Shown piece by piece: positions 27,546 through 38,801 of a DNA stretch of 64,000 bases. How positions within the stretch are numbered: position 1 is the stretch's first letter; every line of letters starts with the position of its first letter. Source of the DNA: Chinchilla lanigera. Lineage: Eukaryota > Chordata > Mammalia > Rodentia > Chinchillidae. Made by a program: the position numbers and the translations under genes. The stretch spans positions 1,199,414 through 1,263,413 of the forward strand of contig NW_004955470.1 of NCBI RefSeq assembly GCF_000276665.1, in the 5' to 3' direction. Under the pieces are notes generated by a model that did not search any database, was not told the origin of the DNA, and worked only from the letters and a program-made list of their open reading frames with translations.

Positions 27546-29487
27546 CATGTACAATCACAAGAGCCTGAACCAAGAAGGACCCCAGATTCCTGGCCCATAC
27601 CCCTACACTACAGGATGGGCAGCCAGCACAAAAATTGCTGGGACATGGCAACCAGCTCATCCAGAGGAACCCAGGGTAAATTCACTCAAACAAGAGGAAA
27701 CATTTTGCATACAAACTCCTAATTTATGATTGGTTCTGTTATATAAGTATAGGCTTTGCTCTTATGGTCTAAAGTACAAAATTAATAGTTATCAGTTTGT
27801 CAATTTCTAAATTATGCTTGATGTTATCATTATCACTAATTGTAAATGTAGCTAAGATGTGACATCTGTTGCAATCAGTTGTTCTCATTTGTATAATGTT
27901 GGAAAGCTCTGGGGTAAAAACCTGACCATACCCTACACCAAAAGACTTGGGACAGTAAGCAACAGTAAGCAAACAGTAAGCAACATTCCACTCTTAATTA
28001 ATTAGAAAGGTAGGATTTTGGGACAGACACAAACCAAGAATCTGCTACACACAGGACATATCTCTGAAGAACAGTATTTTATAGAGCAGCCTTAATACTA
28101 GTGATATAGCTACCTACTACAACAACTCACAAGGATTATCACAGAAAACAAAATAAAATTTTTTTTGAATTAGAAAATGACAAGACAAAGGAGCAAAATG
28201 CAGTCTCAGACTTCCAGCCTACACCAGAACAAATCCAGGAAATATCAACATAGAAGAAACTGGAAGTCACACAACTGAAATTCCTGAAATGATACCAACT
28301 GAACTAAAGCTACAACTCCAAGAACCATAGAGGAAATCAGATCAAAAATAATCCCACAGGATAAAAGATATGGCAACCATAATGAAAGAATTACTCAATA
28401 TATCTGAAGATAAAAAAAATACAGGAACATAGAAAATGGTGGAAACCTTGAACGAACAATATACAAAAGAATTTGAATGCATGAAACAGATTCAAAGAGA
28501 TATCCAGGAAATTAAAAATATCATTGAAAGCTGGCAAAACTGCTTGACCAAAAACGAAGATAGACTTTCAGACCTTGAAGACAGGATTGCAGCTAGCAAT
28601 CACGAAAGGAAAGATCTCTTAAAAATTACAAAGAATCAGTAAATAACAAATAATAGCTGCAAGATGATGCAAAGAAAAGCAATATAAGACTGATAGGTGT
28701 CAACAAAGAAGCAGGAGTCAACATAAATGACATAAAAAGACTTATCTGCAGAAGCAAGAGAAAATTTCCCAAGCATGGGAAAAGATTCCAACATACAGTT
28801 AAGTGAGGCATATAGAACTCCAATTCACCATAACCAAAATAAATCTACACCCAGACATATGATAATCAATTCCCAGAAATTAAGCATAAGAACAGAATAT
28901 TAAAAGCTGTTAGACAAAGGAAATAGGTCACCTATAAAGGAAAGTCCAACAGAAATATGGCAGACTTCTCAAAACAAGCCATCAGGTCAAGAAGAGCTTG
29001 AAGTGAAGTATTTCAGGTCCTGAAGTCACACAGTTTTCAGCCCAGATTGATGTACCCTGCAAAACTATCTTTCAAAATGAATGGAGAAATAAGATATCTC
29101 CATGACAAAGAACAACTGAAGAAATTCAATACTACTAAACCAAAACTACAAGGAGTACTGAAAAATATACTAGAAAGAGATAAAGATGACCACAGTTCCA
29201 AGGACAGCAGCAAAAGAAACCACCAATGAAGGCAAGCAGTTAAACACAGGTGAAAAGAAGGAAACCAGCATCAGGGAAATAACATGACAAAGATAAGCCA
29301 ATACATATCAGTTATAACCATTAATGTAAATGGCCTCAATTCACGAATCAAAAGAAACAGACTGGCAGAGTGGATCAAGAAACAAAATCCAAAACTATAC
29401 TATATACAAGAAACATGTTACCCCATTGTCACAAAGAGATAGATCAACTAGACAAAAAATCAGCAAAAAAAAAAAAAAAAAAATAGA

Positions 29488-30109
29488 NNNNNNNNNNNNN
29501 NNNNNNNNNNNNNNNNNNNNNNNNNNNNNNNNNNNNNNNNNNNNNNNNNNNNNNNNNNNNNNNNNNNNNNNNNNNNNNNNNNNNNNNNNNNNNNNNNNNN
29601 NNNNNNNNNNNNNNNNNNNNNNNNNNNNNNNNNNNNNNNNNNNNNNNNNNNNNNNNNNNNNNNNNNNNNNNNNNNNNNNNNNNNNNNNNNNNNNNNNNNN
29701 NNNNNNNNNNNNNNNNNNNNNNNNNNNNNNNNNNNNNNNNNNNNNNNNNNNNNNNNNNNNNNNNNNNNNNNNNNNNNNNNNNNNNNNNNNNNNNNNNNNN
29801 NNNNNNNNNNNNNNNNNNNNNNNNNNNNNNNNNNNNNNNNNNNNNNNNNNNNNNNNNNNNNNNNNNNNNNNNNNNNNNNNNNNNNNNNNNNNNNNNNNNN
29901 NNNNNNNNNNNNNNNNNNNNNNNNNNNNNNNNNNNNNNNNNNNNNNNNNNNNNNNNNNNNNNNNNNNNNNNNNNNNNNNNNNNNNNNNNNNNNNNNNNNN
30001 NNNNNNNNNNNNNNNNNNNNNNNNNNNNNNNNNNNNNNNNNNNNNNNNNNNNNNNNNNNNNNNNNNNNNNNNNNNNNNNNNNNNNNNNNNNNNNNNNNNN
30101 NNNNNNNNN
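29488..30109. other. Assembly gap
   Basis: 622 N bases directly after a 21-base poly-A run inside L1 ORF2. The open frames spanning it are artefacts. Confidence 1.
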
Positions 30110-32219
30110 AGAGCAGAAAGTAATGCAATTGAGACCAAGAAAACAATGCAAGGAATAAATGAATCTGAGTTGGTTCTTTGAAAGAATAAACAAAATTGAT
30201 AAACCCCTAGCCAATCTTATCAAAAAAAAAGAAAAAAACTCAAATTCATGCAATAAGGAATGAAAATGATGAAATCAGTACAAAGCCTGAAGAAATTTAG
30301 AAGATCTTCAATATCTACTTTGAAAATCTTTACTCACATAGGATGGAAAACAGACACCAAATGGACAGACTCCTAGAAACATAGGAATTGGAAATCTGAA
30401 TCAAAAAATATAAAAATTCTGAATAACCCAGTATCAGTCAATGAAAGTGAAAACATAATTAACAATTTATGAACAAATAAAAGCCCAAGTCCAGATGGAC
30501 TCACAGCTGAATTCTACAAGAAATTTAGAGAAGATTTATGGTCAATACTCTGCAAATTCTTTAATGAAATCAAAAGAGAAGCAATTCTCCCTAAGTCATT
30601 CCTGGAGGTATTACCCTGATGCCAAAACCAGAGAAAGACAACCAAAAAAGAAAACTCCAGGCCAATGTTCCTAATGAACTTAGATGCAAACCCTCAATAA
30701 AATACTAGCAAATAGAATGCATCAAATCATCAAGAAGATTATACACCATGACCAAGCAGAATTCATCTTAAGAATGCAGGGATCATTCAATACACACAAA
30801 TCAATAAATATAATACACAATATCAACAGAGCCAAACAAAAAGACATGATCATTTCAATAAACAGAAAAATCTTTTGATTAAGTCTAACCCTCATTCATG
30901 ATAAAAAAAAAAACCTAGAGAATTCAGAATAGATGGTGTTTACCTCAATCTGATTATAGCCACCTGTGGAAAACCAGCAGCCAACATCATCCTAAATGGA
31001 CAAAAACTGAAAGCTTTGACTTTAAAATCTGGAACAAGATAAGGATGTCCACTATCACCACTCCTATCCAATGTAGTTCTGGAAGCATTAGCCAAAGCAA
31101 TTGTACAAGAGGGAGAAATAAAGAAATGTGGATAGGAAAACAAGAAGTAAAATTATCATTATTTTCAGATAACATGGTAGTCTACATAGAAAACCCAAAA
31201 AACTCCACCAAAAGACTTGTCTGTTTAATAACCAAATTCAGTAGCATAGCTAGATACAAAGTCAACACTCAAACATCAATAGTATTCCTGTACACAAACA
31301 ACAACCTTACTGAGAGAGAAATTAGGAAAACCACACACTTCACAATAGCACCCCCAAAAATGAAATACTTAGGAATCAATCTAACAAAGCAAGTAAAAGA
31401 TCTACATATTAAACATTACAGTACTGTGAAAAAAAGAGAGTGAAGAGGACTTCAGAAATGGAGATATTCTTTGCTCATGGATAGGAAGAACCAATACTGT
31501 GAAAATGGCCATACTCCCAAAATTATTGTACAGATTCAATGCAATCCTAATTAAAATACCATTAGTATACCTCATAGATTTAGAGAAAATATTCCTAAAC
31601 TTCATCTGGAACCAGAAGAGGCCTAGAATAGCAAAAGCAATCCTGGGAAACAAAGGAAAGGCAGGAGGCACCTCAATCTCTTATTTGAAATTATACAACA
31701 AAGCTACTGTGATAAAATCAGCATGGTACTGGCAAAAAAAAAAAAAAAAAACCTGAGAGCTAAAAGAAACAAAAAGAAGCAGGCACAACACACTTAGCCA
31801 CCATATCTTTGACAAAGGGGCCAAACATGTTCACTGGAAGAAAGATAGCCTCTTTAATAAATGGTGCTGGAACAACTGGCTCTCCACATGCTGAAGATTG
31901 AAGCTATACCCATGTCTATCACCATGCACTAAAGTCAAAATGGATCAAAGATCTAAACATTAAAACAAGAACACTAAGTCTACTGGAAGAGAAAATAGGT
32001 AGAAATCTTGAAGACATAGAAGTAGGCAGAGAGTTCTTGAACAAAAAACAAACTGCACAGGAATTACTTCAAAAAATCAACAACTGGGATCTCATATGAT
32101 TAAAAAGTTTTTGCACATCAAAAGAAATCATGAATCGAGTAAAAAGAAAACCCACAAACTAGGGAAAAGTTTTAGCCAATTATACCTCAGACAAAGGACA
32201 GCCTAGGATTTCAATGTGC

Positions 32220-32622
32220 TGTTGGGGTCCACAAATTCACAATAACTAGTTTTACATACTTCCCTAAGGGATAAACAGAGGCTTGGGATTATTGGTATCA
32301 CCCTTTTGAGATTTCCCACTATGTCATTAGGGGTGGGCCATACTCTCCTGACTATGAGACTAAGACTACTAACACTGAAGTCTCTGCAGTATAAGATTCT
32401 TATCAACTTAAAATCACCACCAGTGATCTGATAATGTCCTCACAATTTTTCTCAATCAATAAATACTGATGTTCTTTCTGGTTGCCTCACGGCATTTTAT
32501 TCCCCATGAACAACTGGTCATCCCAGATCCCTGCTGCACCACCATTTTGTCTCTTGCTCTTTCTTCTGCCATGCACCGTAACACCTGGCAGAAGATTTCA
32601 GCCCACTGTAGAGGCTCCAATA
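32220..32622 (+). repeat. 5' LTR of the ERVK-like provirus
   Basis: Starts TGTTGGGGTCCACAAATTC and ends near 'ggctccaata'. An AATAAA hexamer lies near 32459, followed by 'ctgatgttctttctgg'. 403 bp. Confidence 0.88.
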
Positions 32623-32624
32623 AC

Positions 32625-32648
32625 TGGTGTCCAATGTGGCCTGAACCC
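32625..32648 (+). other. Primer-binding site, tRNA-Lys1,2 type
   Basis: TGGTGTCCAATGTGGCCTGA stands two bases after the LTR. Class II elements of the K group use TGGCGCCCAACGTGGGGC, which this matches with a few changes. Confidence 0.75.
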
Positions 32649-33205
32649 GAGGTGATCTTGCCTGATTGGTGGATTTATGAGGAGTGTTTTGACTTTGTTT
32701 GGACCTCATGTGATGGTTCCAGAGACACCTGGCATGGAGGTAAGAGAAGTGTTTTCAACATAAATAAGAATTTCACTGGGATTAAAACAAGGGGTAATCT
32801 CTTTCTTTGAAATCTCTTTCTTTCAAATCTCTTTTATAGAAGGTAAAGTACACAGAGCCAGCTAGCAGCAGCATAAAAATACTGCAGGAAATAATTAAAT
32901 ACAATGCTTAGTTCCCACAGGTGGGAACTTTGGATATTTAGTATTCTGCCAGGGTGGAAAAAAATTTAAAGAGAACTCATGGCAGAGGAGAAACTTTCTC
33001 CTGAGGCTTTCTCAGCATGCACCCTGTAACTCTATTTCAGGTCCATTAAGTACTAGTACTCTCAAAGTTTCTGCTTTAGAAGAGCACAGGGAGAAAAATA
33101 TAAAGAGAAAGCAAAGCAGTCCCCTGTGCTACTGGTTCCTGGGGGAGAACAATAGCCAGGTAAGAATTTTAAAGAAACTCCTCAGCCTGTGACTCTAGAC
33201 TGTTT

Positions 33206-33650
33206 AAAGATAAAACATTCTGAACTTTGTATGCGTAAATTCCAACAGGCTCTTAAGAAGGCAGCTATGGAAGAAGATGTTCTTGGACATTGTTTTTTCT
33301 CAATAGTGGTTAGAAATGATCCTAATAATCAAAATCAGCTTGTCCCTGAGCATTGAGTGTTTGATTTTAAAATGCTTAAAGAATTGAAATGGAATGTCAT
33401 AAATAATGGAGCTCAGGAACTATTCACTATAGATTCTATTGTGGGAAAACGTCATCAGACCCCACATGATATTAGACAACTTACTTGTGTTTGCTTATGC
33501 CATAGTCAGTATCTTTTTTTCAATATGCCTTTACAGGAACTGGGAGCAGATCAGGCTGAGGAAAATAGACAGGGAAATAGAGCTAACATAACAGTGGAGA
33601 TCCTTTTGGATATAGGCGCCTTTGCAGATATAGCACAGAAAATGTAGTAT
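33206..33650 (+). pseudogene. Betaretrovirus-like gag remnant
   Basis: The open frame 33357-33647 carries FKMLKELKWNVINNGAQELF and a following stretch resembling the capsid start of class II gag. It stops after 96 codons and has no intact matrix or nucleocapsid. It belongs to the provirus around it. Confidence 0.6.
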
Positions 33651-33904
33651 ATTAATGAGATTCGTTAATGTAGAGATTTGTAGTTTTTTATAAGTAGTGA
33701 GTGGGTCCCAAGAACAAGGTGCCTGAGGATGAAAAAAAGAAGTAAAGAGACAAGAAAAACAAGAGAGACAAAAGTCTGGGATCAGGGGGCTTACAGCCTC
33801 TCAGACTGCAGCCCTGATTACCAATCTCAGTCACCTTTCACTGAGCAAGAACCAATGGTGTAGCTAGTACAAATGGGCAGATACCAAATGTTTTAGTAAT
33901 TAAA

Positions 33905-34170
33905 GCATTATCCTTCTCCAATTCTGCCTGTTACGCTGCTGGCAATAATCTCCTGATGGGCCTCCTACACCCAGCACCACGCTTACTCAGTTCATCTGGA
34001 GAGATTTTTTCTTGGGCCCCATGTCCAGAATTTTTAGACACTGATGCAACATGCCCAAGATGGTGGCATGGTTGTCTTTGGGGATAGCAGTGCAAAGGTA
34101 GCGATAGTGGTTCAGGACCCGTGCCAGAGGGAATAACGTGGTCAGCAACATAGCAGGTTAGCAACAGAAC
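33905..34170 (-). repeat. Unassigned repeat nested in the provirus
   Basis: On the minus strand it contains 'actgagtaagcgtggtgctg' and 'ggaggcccatcaggagatta'. The same words, little changed, occur at 56,925-56,985 on the plus strand, so this is a dispersed repeat, perhaps an LTR. Confidence 0.5.
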
Positions 34171-34204
34171 TGTGTAACAGAAGAGTGACTTCCCTTTCTC
34201 TGCA

Positions 34205-34290
34205 TCCCTTTCCCAGCCCAGCCTAGTGGTATTTGCCTGTAGTCTGAACTATGGGGGAGGCTGAGGTGGGAGGAATCCTTAATTGTAGGG
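34205..34290 (+). mobile_element. B1 SINE fragment
   Basis: 'agcctagtggtatttgcctg' and 'aggctgaggtgggaggaatc' are a B1 left half. No tail remains. Confidence 0.6.
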
Positions 34291-34364
34291 ACTCTTTAGA
34301 GTGGGACTCCTGGAGTTAATGTTTTACTCAAACTATACTCAAACAGTATTAAACTATGTTTTAC

Positions 34365-34455
34365 TAACTACCCAATGGAAAGTTACTGAGACAGTATGGG
34401 TTGATCTGTGGCCCATAAAAACGGAGAAGTTGCAAATATTAAAATCATTAGTTTC
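34365..34455 (+). pseudogene. Reverse-transcriptase start remnant (class II pol)
   Basis: The frame reads VWVDLWPIKTEKLQILKSLV, matching the conserved start of class II reverse transcriptase (W-V-D-x-W-P-x-x-x-E-K-L). The catalytic part is missing. Confidence 0.6.
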
Positions 34456-34954
34456 AAAACAAAGGGGACTAGAAAACAATGGTTTAAGGCTAAGCAATGC
34501 TTCCTTCTTTAAACATGATTGTTAATGCAAAGGGAAATATTGGTTGTTATGCTGTTTATAACTAGAACTGTATTGTAAAAAAGAGGAAAAATGGTCAAAA
34601 TTGCTTTATATTCAGACTATCTTTGCAATAAAGAAATAATCTTTACTTGTGTTCCAATGTAAATAGGAGCTATAGAAAAACCAGACACCTTTGGCTCTTA
34701 AGGCATCCTCTATCACTGAGGCTGAGGCTACACTTCCTCAACCTTTAAGAACCTGAGGATGAGGTTTCCAATACAACCTTAATCAAAGCCTTACCCTCTA
34801 TTATGGATTTTGAGGTTTCCCCTACTCGCCCTTTGGATACTGAGGGTGGAGCTCCTAGGCCAGCCACAATTAAAGCCTCCAGGAGGCTGTATCCCTCTTT
34901 GGCTGATTTTGTTCAAGCTCCTCAAGGACAATATCCCTGTGGGAAATAAATAGA

Positions 34955-35265
34955 AATTTAGAACAACCTGTGTTCATGTACCCCTTTTCTCTCAGTGACC
35001 TAAAACAGATCAGGCAAGATCTAGGAGAGTAAACAAAAAGAAAAAAAACAGGGCTAGGGATTTAGCTCAGTGGCACAGCACCTGCCTGGCAAGCACAAGG
35101 TCATGAGTTCAATTCCCGGTACCAGAGAAAAACAAAACAAATAAACAAACAAACAAAAAATCAAGATCTAGGAGAGTTTTCAGATGATCTTGATAAGTAC
35201 ACTGAGGTCATTAGAGGACTTACTCAAACCTATAAACTAGGTTAGAGAGATGTAATGTTAGACTT
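34955..35265 (+). pseudogene. Class I gag-like remnant split by a SINE
   Basis: The frame reads PFSLSDLKQIRQDLGEF before the SINE and SDDLDKYTEVIRGLTQTYKL after it, the capsid pattern of class I (gamma-like) gag. It differs in class from the surrounding provirus, so it may be a nested insertion. Degraded. Confidence 0.55.
35050..35161 (+). mobile_element. ID SINE with target duplication
   Basis: ID head 'gggatttagctcagtggcac', an A-rich (AAAC)n tail, and a 16-bp duplication CAAGATCTAGGAGAGT at 35015-35030 and 35162-35177. An extra A-rich stretch of about 19 bases separates the left duplication from the ID head. Confidence 0.9.
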
Positions 35266-37663
35266 AAACATTCTCTTTTAATGAGAGACAAGGGGTAATC
35301 TGTGAGTTCACTTTAATCTGTGAGTTCCTTAAGTGTATTACAGATACTCAAAGATGAATATTTTCATAATGGCTTTAAATAGAGCCTAGCCAGCACTGAT
35401 GAAGAGGTGACTCGATAGAGAACCCAAAATGTCTTAAAGATCTCCTTGTCCTAGAGCTGAGATTTCTCCTGGACTATTAACTGCCTTTTCTCTGCCAGGA
35501 GGCGATAGATCTCTTTTGCAGGCTGGGATTTTAAAACCTTTGATGTAGAGTCATATATTAGAAAGAAAACCTAAACAGTATATTTGCACCACATATATTT
35601 TTCTCCCTATCAAAAGATTAAAAAGCAGCCATTCAGGTCTTTTGATTATTGATTTCATTTTCTGTTTGGCAATACAGTTAGATTAATCATAACTTTTGTC
35701 TCTGGAGACATGTTTTGCTAAAGATTAGAGAAGCACCTTGGGAAAGCTCCTGCTCTTCATTGTCCAGCTACACCTAAGATGGTTAGGATTTAGTTCTTGT
35801 GCCATACTTGGAGTCAATCTTCTGTCCTTTCTCTGCTTCCCTGCCCCTGAACAACAACATATTTTACAACACTATTTGGCTCAAGGCAAATCTCTCCTCT
35901 GTGATCGCTGAATTTAAGGACCAGGTCTCCAGAATGGTGAGTTTCCTCTCCCTGAGACCCTTCCATAGTGAAGCTGACCTTTAACCTTTCTCTGGGATAT
36001 ATTCTAAAACAATGGTCTAGATTTAATCATGAAGCTCTCAAAAAACAAATGTCCAAGTTTTAGTCCAAATTTATCTACCTCTTGTGCTTAGGAAGAATGA
36101 GAGAATAATTCCTCCTCTTCCCTCACCCTCAAGAATGATCCTGACTGGTTTTTATAGCACAGATAAGTTCACTGATAAAACAAAATGCTCCTAAGAAACA
36201 TTATGAGTTTAATAACAGTTTTAAATAGAAACCGGTATTAAAAATAGGCAGAGCCCAAGTCCCCAGAGAACTACATCTCTTATCATTATTTCTCTCCACA
36301 ACATCTTGCAGACAGGCCAGTATTTCCAGAGATAATCTCTTTTTACACCCAAACCTGGCCTTCTCACTTTTCTAGAAATATTCACAAGTACCTTCAGCAG
36401 TCTGTACTACATGAGGGAAAATTGCATGTGGCTATCAAGGCAATAGTTTTGGCCATCAGTTGTGACTATACAACAGCTATAGCTATCAAAGCAACAATGG
36501 GTAGCTTGTATAGTTGGATATCTCAGTCAGTTTAATCATCAGCATAGGGCCCATCTTAATAACAGTACTTGCTTTCACAGGTGTAAATGTTTTATTCCTT
36601 CTGATACTTATTACAAGAGATCTCTGTTAATTGTCCTCCAAAAAGTTCTAAATAGTCTCTTCATAGTAAAAAAATTTAAAACTATAAAAGTTATTATAAT
36701 TTAAATTGGCCAAATATATTTGTGTATACACTGGTTTTATGGACAAATTGTTTTATGTATGTTTGTTTGTCTAAACTGTAAGCATCTGCTTTGAGCTCAA
36801 CCATTTTTTCTCTTTTTGCATTTTTGAAGCATTTGTAATTTATGTTGACTTATAAATAAATGTCATCAAAATTAAAGATATGCTTCAACCAAAGTTACCA
36901 GCTGGTGAAAATGATGTCAAAATTGGTTTTGTGAATATAATGCATATTGTTGTCCTTGTACAATGACTCAAGAATCTTTCATTGGTGAAAGTACTGTGCT
37001 AATTGTTATGATCTGGCTCTAGATCGTAAAAATTTGTTAAGATCTTTAAATAGGCATCACTTATGGTTGGGGAGCTGTTGGACAGGTGAATAAAGGAGCA
37101 CCTGCCTGGAAAAAATCTTATTCCAGCCTTTGTTCATTATGGGGACTCCAGGGTTCCCATAGCCTTATGGAGATACCCTAATAGATGTTGTTAAATATAT
37201 TATTGTGATATGTTTTCATTAGCCATTATCAAAAGGTTAAGTTTTCTATAAATAAAACAATAAGGTTTTCTTATTAAGAGATGTTCTTGTTACAAAACTA
37301 AATTAAAGAAAAAACAAGCTGTTCATTTAGCTATGACAATTTATTAGTGCTAATTTCATGGTGTATTAAATGTATTCATACCTTTCAGATGTGCAGATGT
37401 TCTCAAATGTGAACCTGGGATTATTTATACTGATAAGCTTTTTCTTTTAGAGTCAGATATCTGCCTTTCTCTTGTGCTCCAGCTACTTGTAATATGTCAA
37501 ACCAACATAAGATAACACATCAAAGAAGGGTTGGGTCATGGTGTCTTGTTACATATATTTTACTGTCTTTGGAGATGTTTCAGTATTAAACAGTCCAGAC
37601 AATATCATACATTTCTTCAATGACATCTCATTAAAGGACAACACATTAGGTGAGGGCTTCTTT

Positions 37664-37750
37664 TTCTGTTTTGTCATGCTAGGGATCAAACTCAAGGCCT
37701 TGTGCATGCAAGGCAATAGCTCTACCACTGAGCCACACCCCCAGCCCAGA
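37664..37750 (-). mobile_element. ID SINE, reverse orientation
   Basis: 'tagggatcaaactcaaggcc' with 'tagctctaccactgagccac' and 'acccccagccc' is the antisense ID body. It lies inside the provirus and postdates it. Confidence 0.85.
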
Positions 37751-38282
37751 GCTTCTTATGTACTAGATAGAGATGATTGACTAAAAAGGCTATTCTATAC
37801 CAAACTGGAGATTTAAGTATGTTACAAAAATGACGTCATTACAAATGTCATGCTAAAATATTTATATGGCTTTTGATCTCAAGTTTTCTTCATAATTTAT
37901 ACTTGTTTTCTATAAACAGTCTACAGGAATTCAAGTAGTACAATAATTGGTAAGGAATAATAGTCTTCTGGCTCTAGTTTATATTTCAAAATGGTTGATA
38001 TCCAGATAAAATTATAACAATCAAGCTCACTGCTCCCACTATAATACATGAGTATTCTTGAAGATGACCCTGGAGAAAAACCTGACACCAAAAGTAGTGG
38101 GATCCATGTAGGATACAACCCATGACATGGGGAAAACTATAGAAGACAATTCAGGAGGCTCACACGCTGGTGATGAGATAGAGCCTCCCACAAACTCCTT
38201 AGAATATATTTGTTTCTAAGATGGACATCATAGGCTGTGCACCATTTCAACTGCTCCAACTACAAAAATAAAATGTTGGAAA

Positions 38283-38795
38283 TGTTGGGGACCACAAATT
38301 CACAATGGGTAGTTTTACACACATTCCTAAGGAATAAACGGAGGCTTAGGATTATTGGTAACACCCTTTAGAGATTTCCCATTATGTTATTAGGAGGGCA
38401 CCATCTTCTCCCAGCAACTAAGACTAAGATTAAGACTCAGACTCAGACTTGGACTAAAACTAAGGCTAAGACTCAGACTAACACTAACACTAACACACTA
38501 GCACTAGCACTAGCACTAACACTAACACACTAAGACTTCTAACACTAAAGATGCTCCAAGGCAAGATCCTGATTAGCTTAAAATCACCACTGCCACGAGT
38601 CACCTGATAATCCCTTCACCATTTTACTCCATCAATAAATACTGAGGTTCCAGTGGCCTTGTTGACTTCTGTTCCCCATTACAACTGGTCATCCCAGGTC
38701 CCCGCTGCACTGACATTTCTTCTCTTTCTCCTTCTTCCTTCCATGCACCTTAACACCTGGCCAGAGACTGAAGCCCACTGCAGAGGTCTTCAATA
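38283..38795 (+). repeat. 3' LTR of the ERVK-like provirus, with expanded repeat
   Basis: Starts TGTTGGGGACCACAAATTC and ends 'gtcttcaata'. It is 513 bp, 110 longer than the 5' LTR, because of an ACTAAG/ACTAAC/CTAGCA repeat at about 38,418-38,545 that the 5' LTR has only in one or two units. Confidence 0.9.
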
Positions 38796-38801
38796 ATGTG
38801 C

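Larger units (their letters stand above)
27270..32213 (+). mobile_element. LINE-1 copy: monomeric 5' UTR, ORF1, most of ORF2
   Basis: Order: tandem 5' UTR units (27340-27545), 5' UTR (to about 28,140), ORF1 (about 28,195-29,229) and ORF2 (from about 29,290). ORF1 shows a coiled coil (IQEIKNIIESWQN, SDLEDRI) and the C-terminal YPAKLSFKMNGEIRYL block. ORF2 runs through endonuclease and reverse transcriptase ([48 protein letters not shown]). It stops at 32,213, next to the provirus target site, without a 3' UTR. Stops and frameshifts abound, and the catalytic A-D-D is changed to S-D-N near 31,160-31,170, so it is dead. 622 bases of ORF2 are unsequenced. Confidence 0.9.
32220..38795 (+). mobile_element. 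Class II (ERVK-like) endogenous provirus, decayed
   Basis: Two LTRs of one family (32220-32622 and 38283-38795) flank 5.7 kb, with a perfect 6-bp duplication ATGTGC at 32214-32219 and 38796-38801. Six bases is the usual class II target size. A tRNA-Lys1,2-type primer site follows the 5' LTR. Internally I recognise a gag remnant (33206-33650) and the start of reverse transcriptase (WVDLWPI.TEKLQ near 34,390-34,450), both broken by stops. Envelope was not recognised. Foreign pieces are nested inside: an unassigned repeat (33.9-34.2 kb), class I gag-like debris (34.9-35.3 kb) and two ID SINEs. No coding capacity is left. Confidence 0.88.

Noticed and set aside
29330..30253. Open frames of 228-283 codons
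   Set aside because: They run through the N gap and are undefined.
37538..37780. 80-codon frame in the provirus read as possible envelope
   Set aside because: Its second half is an antisense ID SINE and no transmembrane-subunit motif is visible.
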